The notes under the pieces are model-generated. The model saw only the letters and a program-made list of their open reading frames with translations, had not been told where the DNA came from and did no database searches. A stretch of DNA of 64,000 bases from Gnetum montanum (lineage: Eukaryota > Streptophyta > Gnetopsida > Gnetales > Gnetaceae): positions 101,718 through 165,717 of the forward strand of contig MNCI01011117.1 in NCBI GenBank assembly GCA_015680685.1, given 5' to 3'. A program made the position numbers and the translations under genes. Below, piece by piece: positions 44,930 through 55,896 of this stretch (within the stretch, counting starts at the first letter, position 1; every line of letters starts with the position of its first letter).

Positions 44930-46458
44930 GGGTAATCAACATCAGATGCATCTAGATGAAAAGACTAATATGCTTCATCAACTATTGTGCCCAATTCCTA
45001 TATAACATCTACTATAAAGGTAAATCTCTCATTCCCTTTTTTACAGGTAAAAATAGAAGAGACTATACCTGTGAGGATGACAAAACTTGTGACATTTCTT
45101 TTGAAGAAATATATGGGATATTTTGTCATGAAGTTCTTTCTTTTCAAAACTTATGTGTTGAAATAAAAGATGCTTTTCATGTTAAGAAAATAAAAATGAA
45201 ATTTCTTAATGATGAATGCTCTTATCTTAAGAAAGAGAACTCAGACTTTAATATTGAGATTCAAAAGCTAACTAATGTGATTGAGTAGATGAGCAAGAAT
45301 TCAAATAAGAAAAGATCCAACCAATCCAAAGGTAAAGAAAGAGGTAAAAATTTTTGAAATTATTATTTTGATTCTTCTTTAATAGAATGTTGGATTTGTG
45401 CTGGTAGAGGGCCATGTGGCCTTTGAATGTCCTAGTAATGGTAGGTTGCAAAGGTGGGACAAAAACGATATGGAATTGAAAAGACCAACTTCTACACAAG
45501 TGGGAATGATGGAGAGAAAAGTGAAGAAGATGTGGAGATTGATGCAAAAGATTCACATCTCATCTGTATGGTTCTTACAAATGATGATGCTGGCACCTCA
45601 AATGATGAATTTGGAAATGAGAATGAAAGGTTTGAACTAATGTGTAAGGAACTCTTATCATTGGAAAGTCTTTGTGTAAAGTTAACTACTGAAGTAAAAA
45701 CCAAGGATCAAGAACTTTCTTCATTCAATATAAAAAATTTAGATCTCACAAAAGAGCTCTCAGACCTAAGGACTAAGAATGAAAAACTAACATTGTCTTA
45801 TGAGCAGGCTAAGGAAGAAATTATAGATGCCAAACTTGTGAATGAAAGGCTAGTCAAGGGAAAAGAATCCCTTCATATGGTTCTTGGACAAGGTAGAAGT
45901 TCACAAGATGAAAGTGTACTAGGATGTTGTTTCCAAGAAAAGGAATATACTCAAACTTAATCCCTATAAAGATTAAAGTGTCAAGAGGTAGTATAGCCCA
46001 ATCAGAAGTGGCTTCAAACCAATCAAAAGCACCACAAAGGTTTGATCATTGTAATTATTTTTACTACTATAGGAATGTAAGATATTATTATTGTCATAGA
46101 TTTGGCATAAGCAATGGGAGTGCAGTCTAAAATATTATAACATCAGCACTTGATCATATCATAGGATAACTTGGTCTTATCCGAATATGCCTAAAAAGGA
46201 TTTTTCATAGGGTAAAAAGGATAGGAAAACAAATTAGAGAGGATTCAATATAGATTGAACAACTCAAAAGAATGAGGCAGCTCAAAAAGAATGGAGAATT
46301 AAGAGGAAGGAACATGAGAATGATAAGATTGTCTCCAACAAATTTGTGAGAGGAAGCCAACCCTTGGAAATTGAAGAAGTTTATGCAAGAAGAGAAACCT
46401 AGGAATCTCATTCTCTAACACTCTAGGCACCTTAATTCTCAATTGCAAGTAAGGTAAG
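44930..46458 (+). pseudogene. Copia gag remnant with zinc knuckle and coiled coil
   Basis: Downstream of the PBS are frames 44956-45288 and 45454-45960. They carry a frameshifted CCHC knuckle (CWIC...GHVAFEC, about 45385-45425), an acidic segment with the HLICMVLTNDD block, and a coiled coil (LSSFNIKNLDLTKELSDLRT). This arrangement is typical of the Gag C-terminus of some plant copia elements. No protease, integrase or RT was found before the E4 insertion at 46459, nor convincingly after 55448. Confidence 0.6.
46454..46458. repeat. E4 left target-site duplication (GTAAG)
   Basis: GTAAG directly before the E4 5' LTR, repeated at 55444-55448. Confidence 0.92.
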
Positions 46459-47297
46459 TGATGAATCATAGTTTGCCAGGTCCCAATATCGGATACTCAA
46501 TATCGGGTATGCGATATTGCAGCCTAGATAACGATATCGAATACATGATATTGTGATTCCTGTGTTGGCCTAAAAATATAGCACTTAGGCCCACAGGAGT
46601 GGAGTTAGTTGGTAACTTTTTAGGGTCGAGTCCTTTTTGTCAGTTTTTAGTTAGTTTCTAAGTTCAAGCCCGTAGTGTGATGTTTGTAATTGTACAAAAC
46701 CTTTGTTTGAGTGTGACGTACTTGGACACACACACAGTCAGCAATAAAGATCGAGATTACTTCATCATTACAGCATTCACTTAGCTTTTAATTATTATTT
46801 ATTATTTTCTTAGTTAATATTTCTTTATCATTATTTACTATTCCTGTTGTTAATGTGGAATGAGTACATCTTAATCACGAACATTTAAGTGTAACTACTT
46901 GGTAACCCAGTAGCGTGTCTAGTAGTGCTTAAGTAATGTGTGCTTGGTAACCACAAAAGTAGTGCAAGAGGTCCAAGATGCATACAAATGATTAAGGATG
47001 GATTCTCATTGCACTTAGGCTAGCTTAGAATTTATTTTTCATCACCTATTAGTTCACTCAAGTTATTTCTTATTGATTTTAGGAGTAGCATAGTAATTAG
47101 GAATCACATCATACACCTCACTCTGGACTAAACCATATGTGATAAAGCAAACACTAGTCTAGGTGGCAAGACAATGAACTATGATCAACATGAAACTATC
47201 TAGGTGCCACAACTAGTTCGTTTGCGAAGTTTGACCGAATCATGTGTACATGCTCATATTCATATGGTTGAGTGTAGGGATACCTCACCGCTCATCA
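46459..47297 (+). repeat. E4 5' LTR (839 bp)
   Basis: TGATGAATC...GCTCATCA. GATATC-type dyads at about 46486-46555 are followed by TATA-like CCTAAAAATATAG near 46569. The 3' LTR keeps CCTATAAATATAG at this place. Confidence 0.92.
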
Positions 47298-47298
47298 T

Positions 47299-47316
47299 TA
47301 GCGTCGTTGTTGGGGA
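47299..47316 (+). other. E4 primer-binding site, tRNA-Asp type
   Basis: TAGCGTCGTTGTTGGGGA, one base after the LTR, is a decayed match to the tRNA-Asp PBS also seen in E3. Confidence 0.8.
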
Positions 47317-47430
47317 TGGTGCTAGTTATCTTGATTAGTTATATCATACAAGATTGCTGTAACAAAGTATTAACGATATATATTTTAGAAAAAAAATTAA
47401 TTGCAAATAAGTCACACACAATTCACAACA

Positions 47431-49471
47431 ATGTCTCTCTCACAAGACAATGTTAACACAACAACTAGTAAGGCAATTCATTGGAGAACCAACGAAATAT
47501 ATGACGATGAAGAAGTTTGGAGTACTCAATCTTATGCAAGAGTCACATATGTTCATGGACACCCCAACGATACTCAAGGACTCTTGTTATCCAATTCAGA
47601 CACCTTTAGTAAGGATGGGACATCCCATAGAACAAGGGGGCTCGTAAGGCCTAGGACCTTCTCAATGGTTAACAAGAGTTTATTCTAGGATGATTGGGAG
47701 ACTTACAAAAGTTATGATGAGTCTTCCAATTCTTTCTCTTCCTCTACTTCTTCAATATTAGGTCATGACAAAAATGACCATTTCTCAAGTGGTCAACGTA
47801 GAATTAAAAATCAAACCCACAAGCAAAGTCAGGAATGCTAACATGAACAAAGACGACATCTTTCCAACTCACAAACTCATAACCTACATAGTGATGATGA
47901 ACCCTTGTTGGCCACTAAGAGCCTAATGCATATACAAGAGGCTATTCAAATATCTTGTAGGCATTGTAAGGAAAGTTGTCTACCCAAGCTTGATTTAAAC
48001 AACTTTTCCAAGTTTTTAGGAGGCTATGATTTAGATCCGCAACATCATTTACAAGCCTTCTATGATGCCTGTGCATGGAACAACATTGATAATGGGTGGA
48101 AAAGACTTAAGCTATTTCCTATGACNNNNNNNNNNNNNNNNNNNNNNNNNNNNNNNNNNNNNNNNNNNNNNNNNNNNNNNNNNNNNNNNNNNNNNNNNNN
48201 NNNNNNNNNNNNNNNNNNNNNNNNNNNNNNNNNNNNNNNNNNNNNNNNNNNNNNNNNNNNNNNNNNNNNNNNNNNNNNNNNNNNNNNNNNNNNNNNNNNN
48301 NNNNNNNNNNNNNNNNNNNNNNNNNNNNNNNNNNNNNNNNNNNNNNNNNNNNNNNNNNNNNNNNNNNNNNNNNNNNNNNNNNNNNNNNNNNNNNNNNNNN
48401 NNNNNNNNNNNNNNNNNNNNNNNNNNNNNNNNNNNNNNNNNNNNNNNNNNNNNNNNNNNNNNNNNNNNNNNNNNNNNNNNNNNNNNNNNNNNNNNNNNNN
48501 NNNNNNNNNNNNNNNNNNNNNNNNNNNNNNNNNNNNNNNNNNNNNNNNNNNNNNNNNNNNNNNNNNNNNNNNNNNNNNNTCAACAATCAAAAAGGAGGGT
48601 TAAAAGAAATAAGGATAGGAACTCAACTACAAATCATAAGTATCAATGTGATGTTTGTCTATACGATCACCCCAAAAGCCAATGCCCAGTATTGTCACAT
48701 TTACATGAGCATTGGGGAGGAATGCTACATCTACATTTCATATAGAAGTATCATGTCCAACCATAGTGGTAAAACCCCTAGTTGTGGGGGAGGCCACCGC
48801 CAAACAAACCACACCCTTCGTATACCCCGACACCAAATACTTATTATGTTCAACACCTTGTTTTTCTAACTAGATCAACATCCTCTACTTCACCTCATTG
48901 TTGTCATTCTCCTGAGTACTATCAACCCATATCCTCTCCCCTGAGATCACCACCTCAGGTTCCTTACACTTCTCTTTGCCCTCAATATTCTCATCCTTCA
49001 CCTCCTTCTACAATGCTACCAGTTGTACTAGAAGATTTTGCACCACAGCACCAACCCACGAACATTACTTGTGCCACTACTATTAACAATAGTGGAAGTC
49101 CTCCACAACATCAAAAGTGTCCTTTCTTTAGGCATGACCGTAGAAAGAGACAACATGGTTTTGAAACCACTACATCCTCTAACTCAATAGAAGCCCAACA
49201 TTGTGCTGCATCTTCCTCCTTGAACTCAATACCTCCTATTACCTCATCTGGGCCATCAATTAACGCTCCAACAACCATGCGACCTAATGGATATAACCAC
49301 ATAGGGAGAATAATCGATCCTTGCAAACCATCTTATGGTCATCAGTGTCATATTGGGTTAGCTCTTTATCACATGACCACATCTTCTAATCTACCTCACT
49401 ATGCCTACTTTAATCAAGTGCGTGAACCCCAATTTGGGTACATTCCTACCATCACATCAAAAGACACTTAG
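47431..49471 (+). pseudogene. E4 gag
   Basis: ATG at 47431 (MSLSQDN). Conserved Gag-core sequence LLATKSLMHIQEAIQI, FLGGYDLDPQHHLQAFYDACAW and RLKLFP (about 47900-48120) matches E2/E3. After the gap come a basic segment and a knuckle CDVCLYDHPKSQC (about 48650-48690) with CX2CX3HX4C spacing, then a proline/serine/histidine-rich tail in another frame to the TAG after 49468. Stops at about 47686 and 47839 and at least one frame change make it non-functional. Confidence 0.75.
48126..48579. other. Assembly gap (454 N)
   Basis: Run of N inside E4 gag, between the capsid core and the zinc knuckle. Confidence 0.95.
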
Positions 49472-50665
49472 TGGTTTGGATATGACTGGACCCCAATGTT
49501 TCCAACATGCATGGATCTGATTTTCATTTATTAATTCTAGCCATGTTGAAAGGTTTAGTCATGGGGGATACCCTCCATTCTACTAAGAAGAATTAGTAAA
49601 TGTTTTTCCTTTTCTTTGATTTTACAATTTTTTGTTTTCCAATTTTTATTCTCTAATTTTTCATCTTTCAATTTGTTGTTTCATCTTTTTGAGGGTAATC
49701 TCATTGGTGAATAAAATACTCATGTGCCTTGTTGGTTGAGGTCTTGTTCTATGCTATTAAGTCTTAGGTGACTAATTATTTGGACAGTGAGCCCACAACA
49801 TCCACCCATCTATTCTATTAATAAGAGGTTCTACTCTAGGTATGATGATATTCTTATCATCATTAAAACTTGAAGTAATTTTGTACTCATTATGCCCAGA
49901 GTGAAGAATGATGGACCAAGAGGGAATGACTAGGGTGTGACATCAAGGGAACTTGTGGATTCTTTGTGGTGACATTTGTATGTGCTATCATGAAGCTTGG
50001 TTGTACTAAAATCCTTGTAGATTTGACAAAAAATGGGAGTAAGACTAATAAAGACACTCAATAAAGAAACTCAATGTTGTTCTAGAGGGTTCCATTAGAA
50101 AGGCATGCACCCATGCCTGAAGGTTGGTGGCTTCTCTAGATCACTGTTGGAAATGACAAAGTGCCAAAGTGGCCAAATGAAAAAGCAAAAGAAAAGAAGA
50201 AGAAAAACAACAAAGAAAAGATTAAGAAGAATGTGCTGTAGAGAAATTCTAGATCACTTCTCCCTTGGAAAAAATGCCAAGTGATTGTATGATTGACTGT
50301 CATGATGCTCTTATGGTTGTCCATCATTGGATGAAACAATGCAATGTCACTGATCAGAGGCATGGACTTGGTCTTGATTTTGGAGTGAATGGCTAATAAT
50401 ACATTAATCACACCCCACAATCAGGATTCATTGTGCCCAGGGTAAGTTACTTCATGTCCCAATTTCAACAATCCCTTCTATGATTCATTTCACCCCATTG
50501 TCCAAGTATTTCTAACTTGTGTCTTGTGTGGCATAGAATTCATACCTCATCATGATGGTATTTAACATGTGTGTGTTTTGTTGTATTGGCGTGGATTGCA
50601 TTTAATCCTTCTAGTGCCTACAGACATTTTAAGGTGTGGTTACGCAAGGGCATGATAGGTTGGAA

Positions 50666-50690
50666 CCTACTTTGGGGAGGATCCACTTAC
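50666..50690 (+). other. Conserved spacer block (E4 copy)
   Basis: CCTAC followed by TTTGGGGAGGATCCACTT, matching the E2, E3 and E7 copies. Confidence 0.7.
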
Positions 50691-50998
50691 GTAACTTTTG
50701 TAATTTGCACTTATTGCACACTACCACATCATCTTATATCCTCTGAGTACTGCACTATTGAATTTATTCTTTCCTTTATCATCATTTCAACCTAAATGTT
50801 TCTTTGCACCAATACATGTCCTTTTTCTGCATCTCTTCAAGAACTTCATTATATAATTCCACTTCATTACACTTTTTGTGCCTTAATGTCTATTTAACAT
50901 TACCCTAGACCTTCCAAATCTACCTTAAATCCTTTCTTTTTGGCCATGGAAATTTGAAAATTTATCAATTTTTCCAAGTACCCTATGTTAGAAGGGAC

Positions 50999-51066
50999 AC
51001 GATATCGGGTACTCAGTATTGGATCTGCACGTACACGATATTGTGTCCATAAAACCTATATATATC
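50999..51066 (+). promoter_or_regulatory. E4 internal promoter upstream of ORF3
   Basis: Decayed GATATC/GATATTG dyads with GTAC elements (50999-51046) precede a TATA box, CCTATATATATC, at about 51055-51066. The arrangement is the same as in E5 and in the LTRs of this family. Confidence 0.58.
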
Positions 51067-51317
51067 GATCCCCCATGTGTGTTACCATAATTTTCAATTG
51101 TTCAAGTGAGGGGAGTTATTATAATTTTCTTTCATGACTTTTCAAGGTTGTGTACCTATCATTTAAACATTAATATCTTGCTCATTAATGCTTCGATTCT
51201 TCTTCTGATCGAACCTACTTAAACTCAGAGTGTTTACCTTAGTTGTGGGGGAAGGGTACACTCCAAGTTGCACATAGTTTTTTCGAAATTCACTATCACC
51301 CGAAGGATATCATAAGG

Positions 51318-51569
51318 GTAAGTGATCTTAAAAAATCATAACAACTTATGCCAAACCAATTTTATTCCTTCACCCAAACCATGGAAATTATCTTTGGAGT
51401 TACCTGATCAAATTGGGCTCGACTTTAAAACTTTTAGGGGGATTTTCTTGAAAATTTCTAAGTTTAAATCATACTAAGAAAGAATTGAATTCATTAAAGG
51501 AAATGAGTAAGATATAAATCAAATTTTGTTAAATGACCTTACTAATAGTTGATCTTGGTGTGATTATAG
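51318..51569 (+). other. Putative leader intron of E4 ORF3
   Basis: The donor CATAAGG|GTAAGT is a full consensus; the acceptor GTGTGATTATAG abuts the ORF3 ATG at 51570. The 252-bp length is similar to the 221-bp counterpart in E5. Confidence 0.5.
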
Positions 51570-54399
51570 ATGGCCCCCAAATGAGGACAATAGGGAAGAC
51601 CCTCTCTGGGTGCATCCAAATGACCAAGGAGAGGCAGCCGCGACTAAGGCGGAGCAGGAACCAACGAGGCCAAGGACCCCCTATGGAACATGTAGAGCCG
51701 GAGGCATAATCATTTAGCATCCATCAAAACCCCCTATTACTGCACAATCTAAGCATGCAGAAGGTGGAGAAGGCAAGGCACCTGAACATGGACAACATCT
51801 CACGTTGTTCTCAGAATGTGTTCAGGAAATTTGGAAAAGGTCCACGTTAGCTGTAATCATTGTTGAACTCAATTTTGGACCCTTTATCGAATTTTCCCTT
51901 GAGTTAGTTAGAGATCAATTCAAAGGATCTCCACTATGGCTTATTCTCTCAGAGAGTGGTGAATGGTATTTGGGGGAGACATACCAATTTTGGCATAATA
52001 AGGAAGAAGGCACCACCACTGATATTGGTGGCATTTCAGTCAATTTCTCTACTAAGGCCATTTCAGTAATTCTAAACATTCTAAATACAGGGCCCAAGGT
52101 TGCTCACCTGTCCACTTGCTTTGATGCTGATGCACGAAAAATATGGTTAAAAAGGATGTATGGCAAGGAAGATAAAACATATGGGGAACTCACTCTTGAA
52201 GAGAGAATCTATTTCAAAATTGGCACCTATCACATCTTCTCAACAAAAGGATTAAATAGAATTTCCACCTATGCGGCTAGAGGAAGTGTAATCCTGATGG
52301 GCAAGGTTTATGCCAACCTACCCGATCTATATCTCATAGAAATATTGAGGCAGTTTGAAGAACGTAAGATAGGGAAGTTTATATTACCTTTCCCTTGTCT
52401 AATCAGGAAGCTATGTTGGCATGTTGGAATTCTAAAATACACTAATAATGTCCCTAGAAAAGGTCAAAATGCCTCATATGCTAAATTATTGAAGTCATCA
52501 GCACCAAGGAAAGATGTTGGCGAGACATTAGAGCCTGAGCAAGAGTAGACGGTTGGGCCCGCTACACCTTAAACAGTTGGGCCTAGCCAACTTTTGGACA
52601 TGAGGCCCAGTCAACAATAGGAAGTATGACCCAACATGCAACCCATAGGCCAGCAAGACCAACCACCATCACTGTTGCAAGATTATTGATTGTCCTTGTG
52701 TTATCTCAGGGCCATCGCAGAAATGGTCAATTGGGGAAGTCATGATGAGGATAAGCTTTTCAAGGTCATTGACAATGTCATATAGCCCATGGTCTCAATT
52801 GATCATGCATGGGATGAGGTTTCTATACAAACAGGAGGAAGGGAATCACATTGGTCACAATAAATCTTTGGAAACACTGCATCTTTTCAAGTGCAATTAG
52901 AAACTGATGAAGGTGTCACAGTAGTGGTTATGCAACATTAGGATGCAGTTGGAGTAGCATAAGTGGTTGCATACCACATCAAAGAATCATTCAATATCTC
53001 TATTTTTCCACCAGTGGATTTCATAGGAGCACGCAATGCTTAAGTCTTAGCCGATTCCTCGATGATTCCTGCAGAACATGAGGATGTTTTGGATTAGTTT
53101 CTGCAAACAGGACAAGTGATGATGTCCTTGTTTGACATCCCTCAAGATGTCACAGCAACACAATCAGACCTCATTTTCATAAAAGGAAAGTTGGTCATGG
53201 TGGAGGTTAGGGTCAAACATGCTGAGGACGAGTTGAGAAGACTCTAAGAGAAGTTTGTTGCCCTGTAAGCTGCATAGCAGGATCTGTCCCAACTTATTCC
53301 AGCTAACCAACTAGAGTCATTTTAGATAGAGCAATTGAATAAAATATTAGAAGAGAATAAAAGGGTGGTAAGGAAAAAAGAGAAGGCTAATTGGGATGCT
53401 TCAAAGGCACAGGCCCAAATGTATGCACATGCTAAAGCACTCAAGAACTTATAGGAAGAAAATAAACACCTTGCAACTAAGAATCTCTGGTTGATCAGAA
53501 TAAAAAAATAGAAGAATATTCTCAAGGAGATTTTTTAGCAAATGTGAGAATAATTAATAAGGATCAGCTAGGACATGAATCGCTTAGCTAGAGAAAATAG
53601 GACCCTCTCAATGGAGGAGGTACATGTGATCTGTTAGAAGATGACCATTGAAATAAGCATGTGGTAGAATGAAGCTAAGCAACATGAAAAGTTGAAGGAA
53701 CATTTCCAAGACTAGGTGGGGATGTACAAGAAAATTATTGAAAAATAAATCCATATGGCTAAGACCCATATCAACACTCTTAGTGCTTAGAGTGTTGATT
53801 GGTGGGTCATACTAGATACTTACGCCTTTGTCGACCAAGCAAAACTAAAGAGCTGAGACCTACAGATCTAGGATCTCACTGAGTACATGGAGTTGGAAAA
53901 CTTGTAGTATGCCAACTTAGCCATGTTGATAGTAGGATTTCCGAGGATAGAATTGGAGAAGCAGGTAGCAGCCACCTATGCCAAGTATGAAGCAGAATTT
54001 TCTAAACACAAAAAGAAACTATAGAAATTAGAGGTAGCAAATTCTGAGTTAGAGGTGGTCAAGGCTAGCTACCAAGGGTAAAAAGATGTCATGGTAGATT
54101 TGGTTCGATGGCTCATGGATTACCAAGAATGTAGAAAAAAAGCTAGATGCTATGAGGAGGAACGACGATTGTTTGTGGCTTGGTACATCAAAGCCAATAA
54201 GATATTTTCGCAACTGTTGTGTCCATGGGAGGTATTGACTCCATCAAATATTGGAACATTAGCATGGATGGCACACGATCCCTGAATCGAATAAGAAAAG
54301 CTTCAGGTGCTCCTTCAAAGATATCAATTTCCAAACCTTGGAGCATAAGATAAGGGGAAGAGCACCATGGAGGAGTCGCCACCACCAGGAACTACATGA
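51570..54399 (+). pseudogene. E4 ORF3
   Basis: Starts MAPK-like at 51570 and ends PPPGTT-TGA at 54397-54399. One net frameshift lies before 51805, after which the main frame runs on with many stops. The longest open stretch (51805-52548) carries WYLGETYQFWHN, FSTKAISVILNI, ERIYFKIGTYHIFS and LPFPCLIRKLCW. The coiled coil spans about 53090-54110, and the C-terminal LLCPWEVLTPSNIGT is at about 54215-54260. Confidence 0.8.
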
Positions 54400-54573
54400 G
54401 TTCCAACAATTTTGTCTTTTGTATTTTGTGTTGGTGTCCTAATTTTATTTTGTTTAACTTCACATTGTGGCATGAAATAATTCATAGTTAGTCAATAATC
54501 CCATACCTATCCACTATGTAATCAAATGAACTCGTTCTCATTTTGATTGTTTGACTCGAGGACAAGTTGTTAT

Positions 54574-54588
54574 TCAATCTTGGGGATA
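54574..54588 (+). other. E4 polypurine tract
   Basis: CAATCTTGGGGATA directly before the 3' LTR. Confidence 0.7.
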
Positions 54589-55443
54589 TGATGAATCGCG
54601 GTTTGCTAGCCCCCAATATTAGATACTCAATATCAGGTATGCAATATCACAGCCTGGATAACGATATTAAATACATGATATTGTGATTCCTGTGTTGGCC
54701 TATAAATATAGCACTCAGGCACACAGGAAAGGAGTTAGTTGGTAAGTCTTTAGGGTCGAGTCCTTTTTGTTAGTTTTTAGTTAGTTTCCAAGTGCATGCC
54801 CATAGTGTGATGTTTGTAATTGTACAGAACCTTTATTCAAGTGTAATGTACTTGGACATGCACACAATTGGTAATAAAGATCGAGATTACTTTATCATTG
54901 CAACATTCACTTAGCTTTTAATTATTTAATTGTTTAATTATTATTTATTATTTTCTTAGTTAATATTTATTTATCATTATTTACTATTCTTATTGTTAAT
55001 GCAAAATGAGTACATCTTAATCATGAACATTTAGGTGTAACTACTTGGTAACCTAGTAGTGTGTCCAGTAGTGCTCAAGTAATGTGTGCTTGGTAACCCT
55101 AGAAGTAGTGCATGAGGTCCAAGATGCATATGAATGATTAAGGAAAGATTCTCATCACACTTAGGCTAGCTTAGACTTTATTTTTCATCACCTATTAGTT
55201 CACTCAAGTTATTTCTTATTGATTTTAGGAGTAGCATAGTAATTAGGAATCACATCATATGTCTCACTCTGGACTAAACCATACGTGATAAAGCAAATAC
55301 TAGTCTAGGTGGGAAGACAGTGAACTATGATCAACGTGTAACTATCTAGGTGCCACAACTAGTCCATTTGTGGAGTTCAACTGGATTGCATGTACACGCT
55401 CGTATTCATATGGTTGAGTGTAGGGATACCTTGCTGCTCATCA
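54589..55443 (+). repeat. E4 3' LTR (855 bp)
   Basis: TGATGAATC...GCTCATCA, collinear with the 5' LTR; GTAAG follows. Confidence 0.92.
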
Positions 55444-55448
55444 GTAAG
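55444..55448. repeat. E4 right target-site duplication (GTAAG)
   Basis: Matches 46454-46458. Confidence 0.92.
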
Positions 55449-55699
55449 TCAAGGTAAGTTTCTATTTCCTTGCTTGCTAAATATCATGTTAATATTTAAT
55501 TTGGAGAATCAAGAAAGACTAACTTGTGTTGATATGTGCTTACTTTATTTCAAGCTATGGGATGTTAGCTCTAGTAATCTACAAATGTTAAGATAAGCAC
55601 TTACAAGAGAAGATATTTGGTACTGTTAGAATATTTGATTATGGTGTCTTTTGTGAATGTATGAGGTCGATGTGATTAATCTTATAATTGAATGCCAAC
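55449..55699. other. Sequence between E4 and E6
   Basis: Presumably the continuation of the copia host sequence of E4. No domain or boundary can be recognised. Confidence 0.35.
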
Positions 55700-55896
55700 A
55701 AACTTTGGTAAACCTAAAATTAATTATTAATATTAAAATAAGAATAAAATAATAATTGAAGTGATCAAATTGGTCATAATTACAACTTAGCTAGGTGTAA
55801 CTTTCCCAAAGAGACAAGGTATCCCAATTGTTTTAGGTTACATATTAAATGCTAATCCTTGGTCATGTTGTGATCACATATGACACCAAGATCAAA

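Larger units (their letters stand above)
49472..51569 (+). other. E4 spacer and ORF3 leader
   Basis: No credible gene. Holds PPT-like TTTAGTCATGGGGGATA (49554-49570) just after gag, the conserved block TTTGGGGAGGATCCACTT (within 50666-50690), the internal promoter (50999-51066), another PPT-like TTAGTTGTGGGGGAAGGG (51239-51256) and a putative intron (51318-51569). Confidence 0.7.
46459..55443 (+). mobile_element. E4: gypsy element with gag and ORF3 but no pol
   Basis: Bounded by LTRs 46459-47297 and 54589-55443 and a GTAAG target duplication. Order: LTR, tRNA-Asp PBS, gag, spacer, internal promoter, leader intron, ORF3, PPT, LTR. Gag ends at 49471 and spacer follows at once; no protease, RT, RNase H or integrase motif is seen (the 454-N gap lies inside gag and is too small to hide pol). 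It is a non-autonomous element of about 9 kb inserted into the copia remnant. Confidence 0.9.

Noticed and set aside
47905-48603. Long ORF across the second gap
   Set aside because: Only 47905-48125 is real (E4 gag); the rest is N and the frame after the gap differs.
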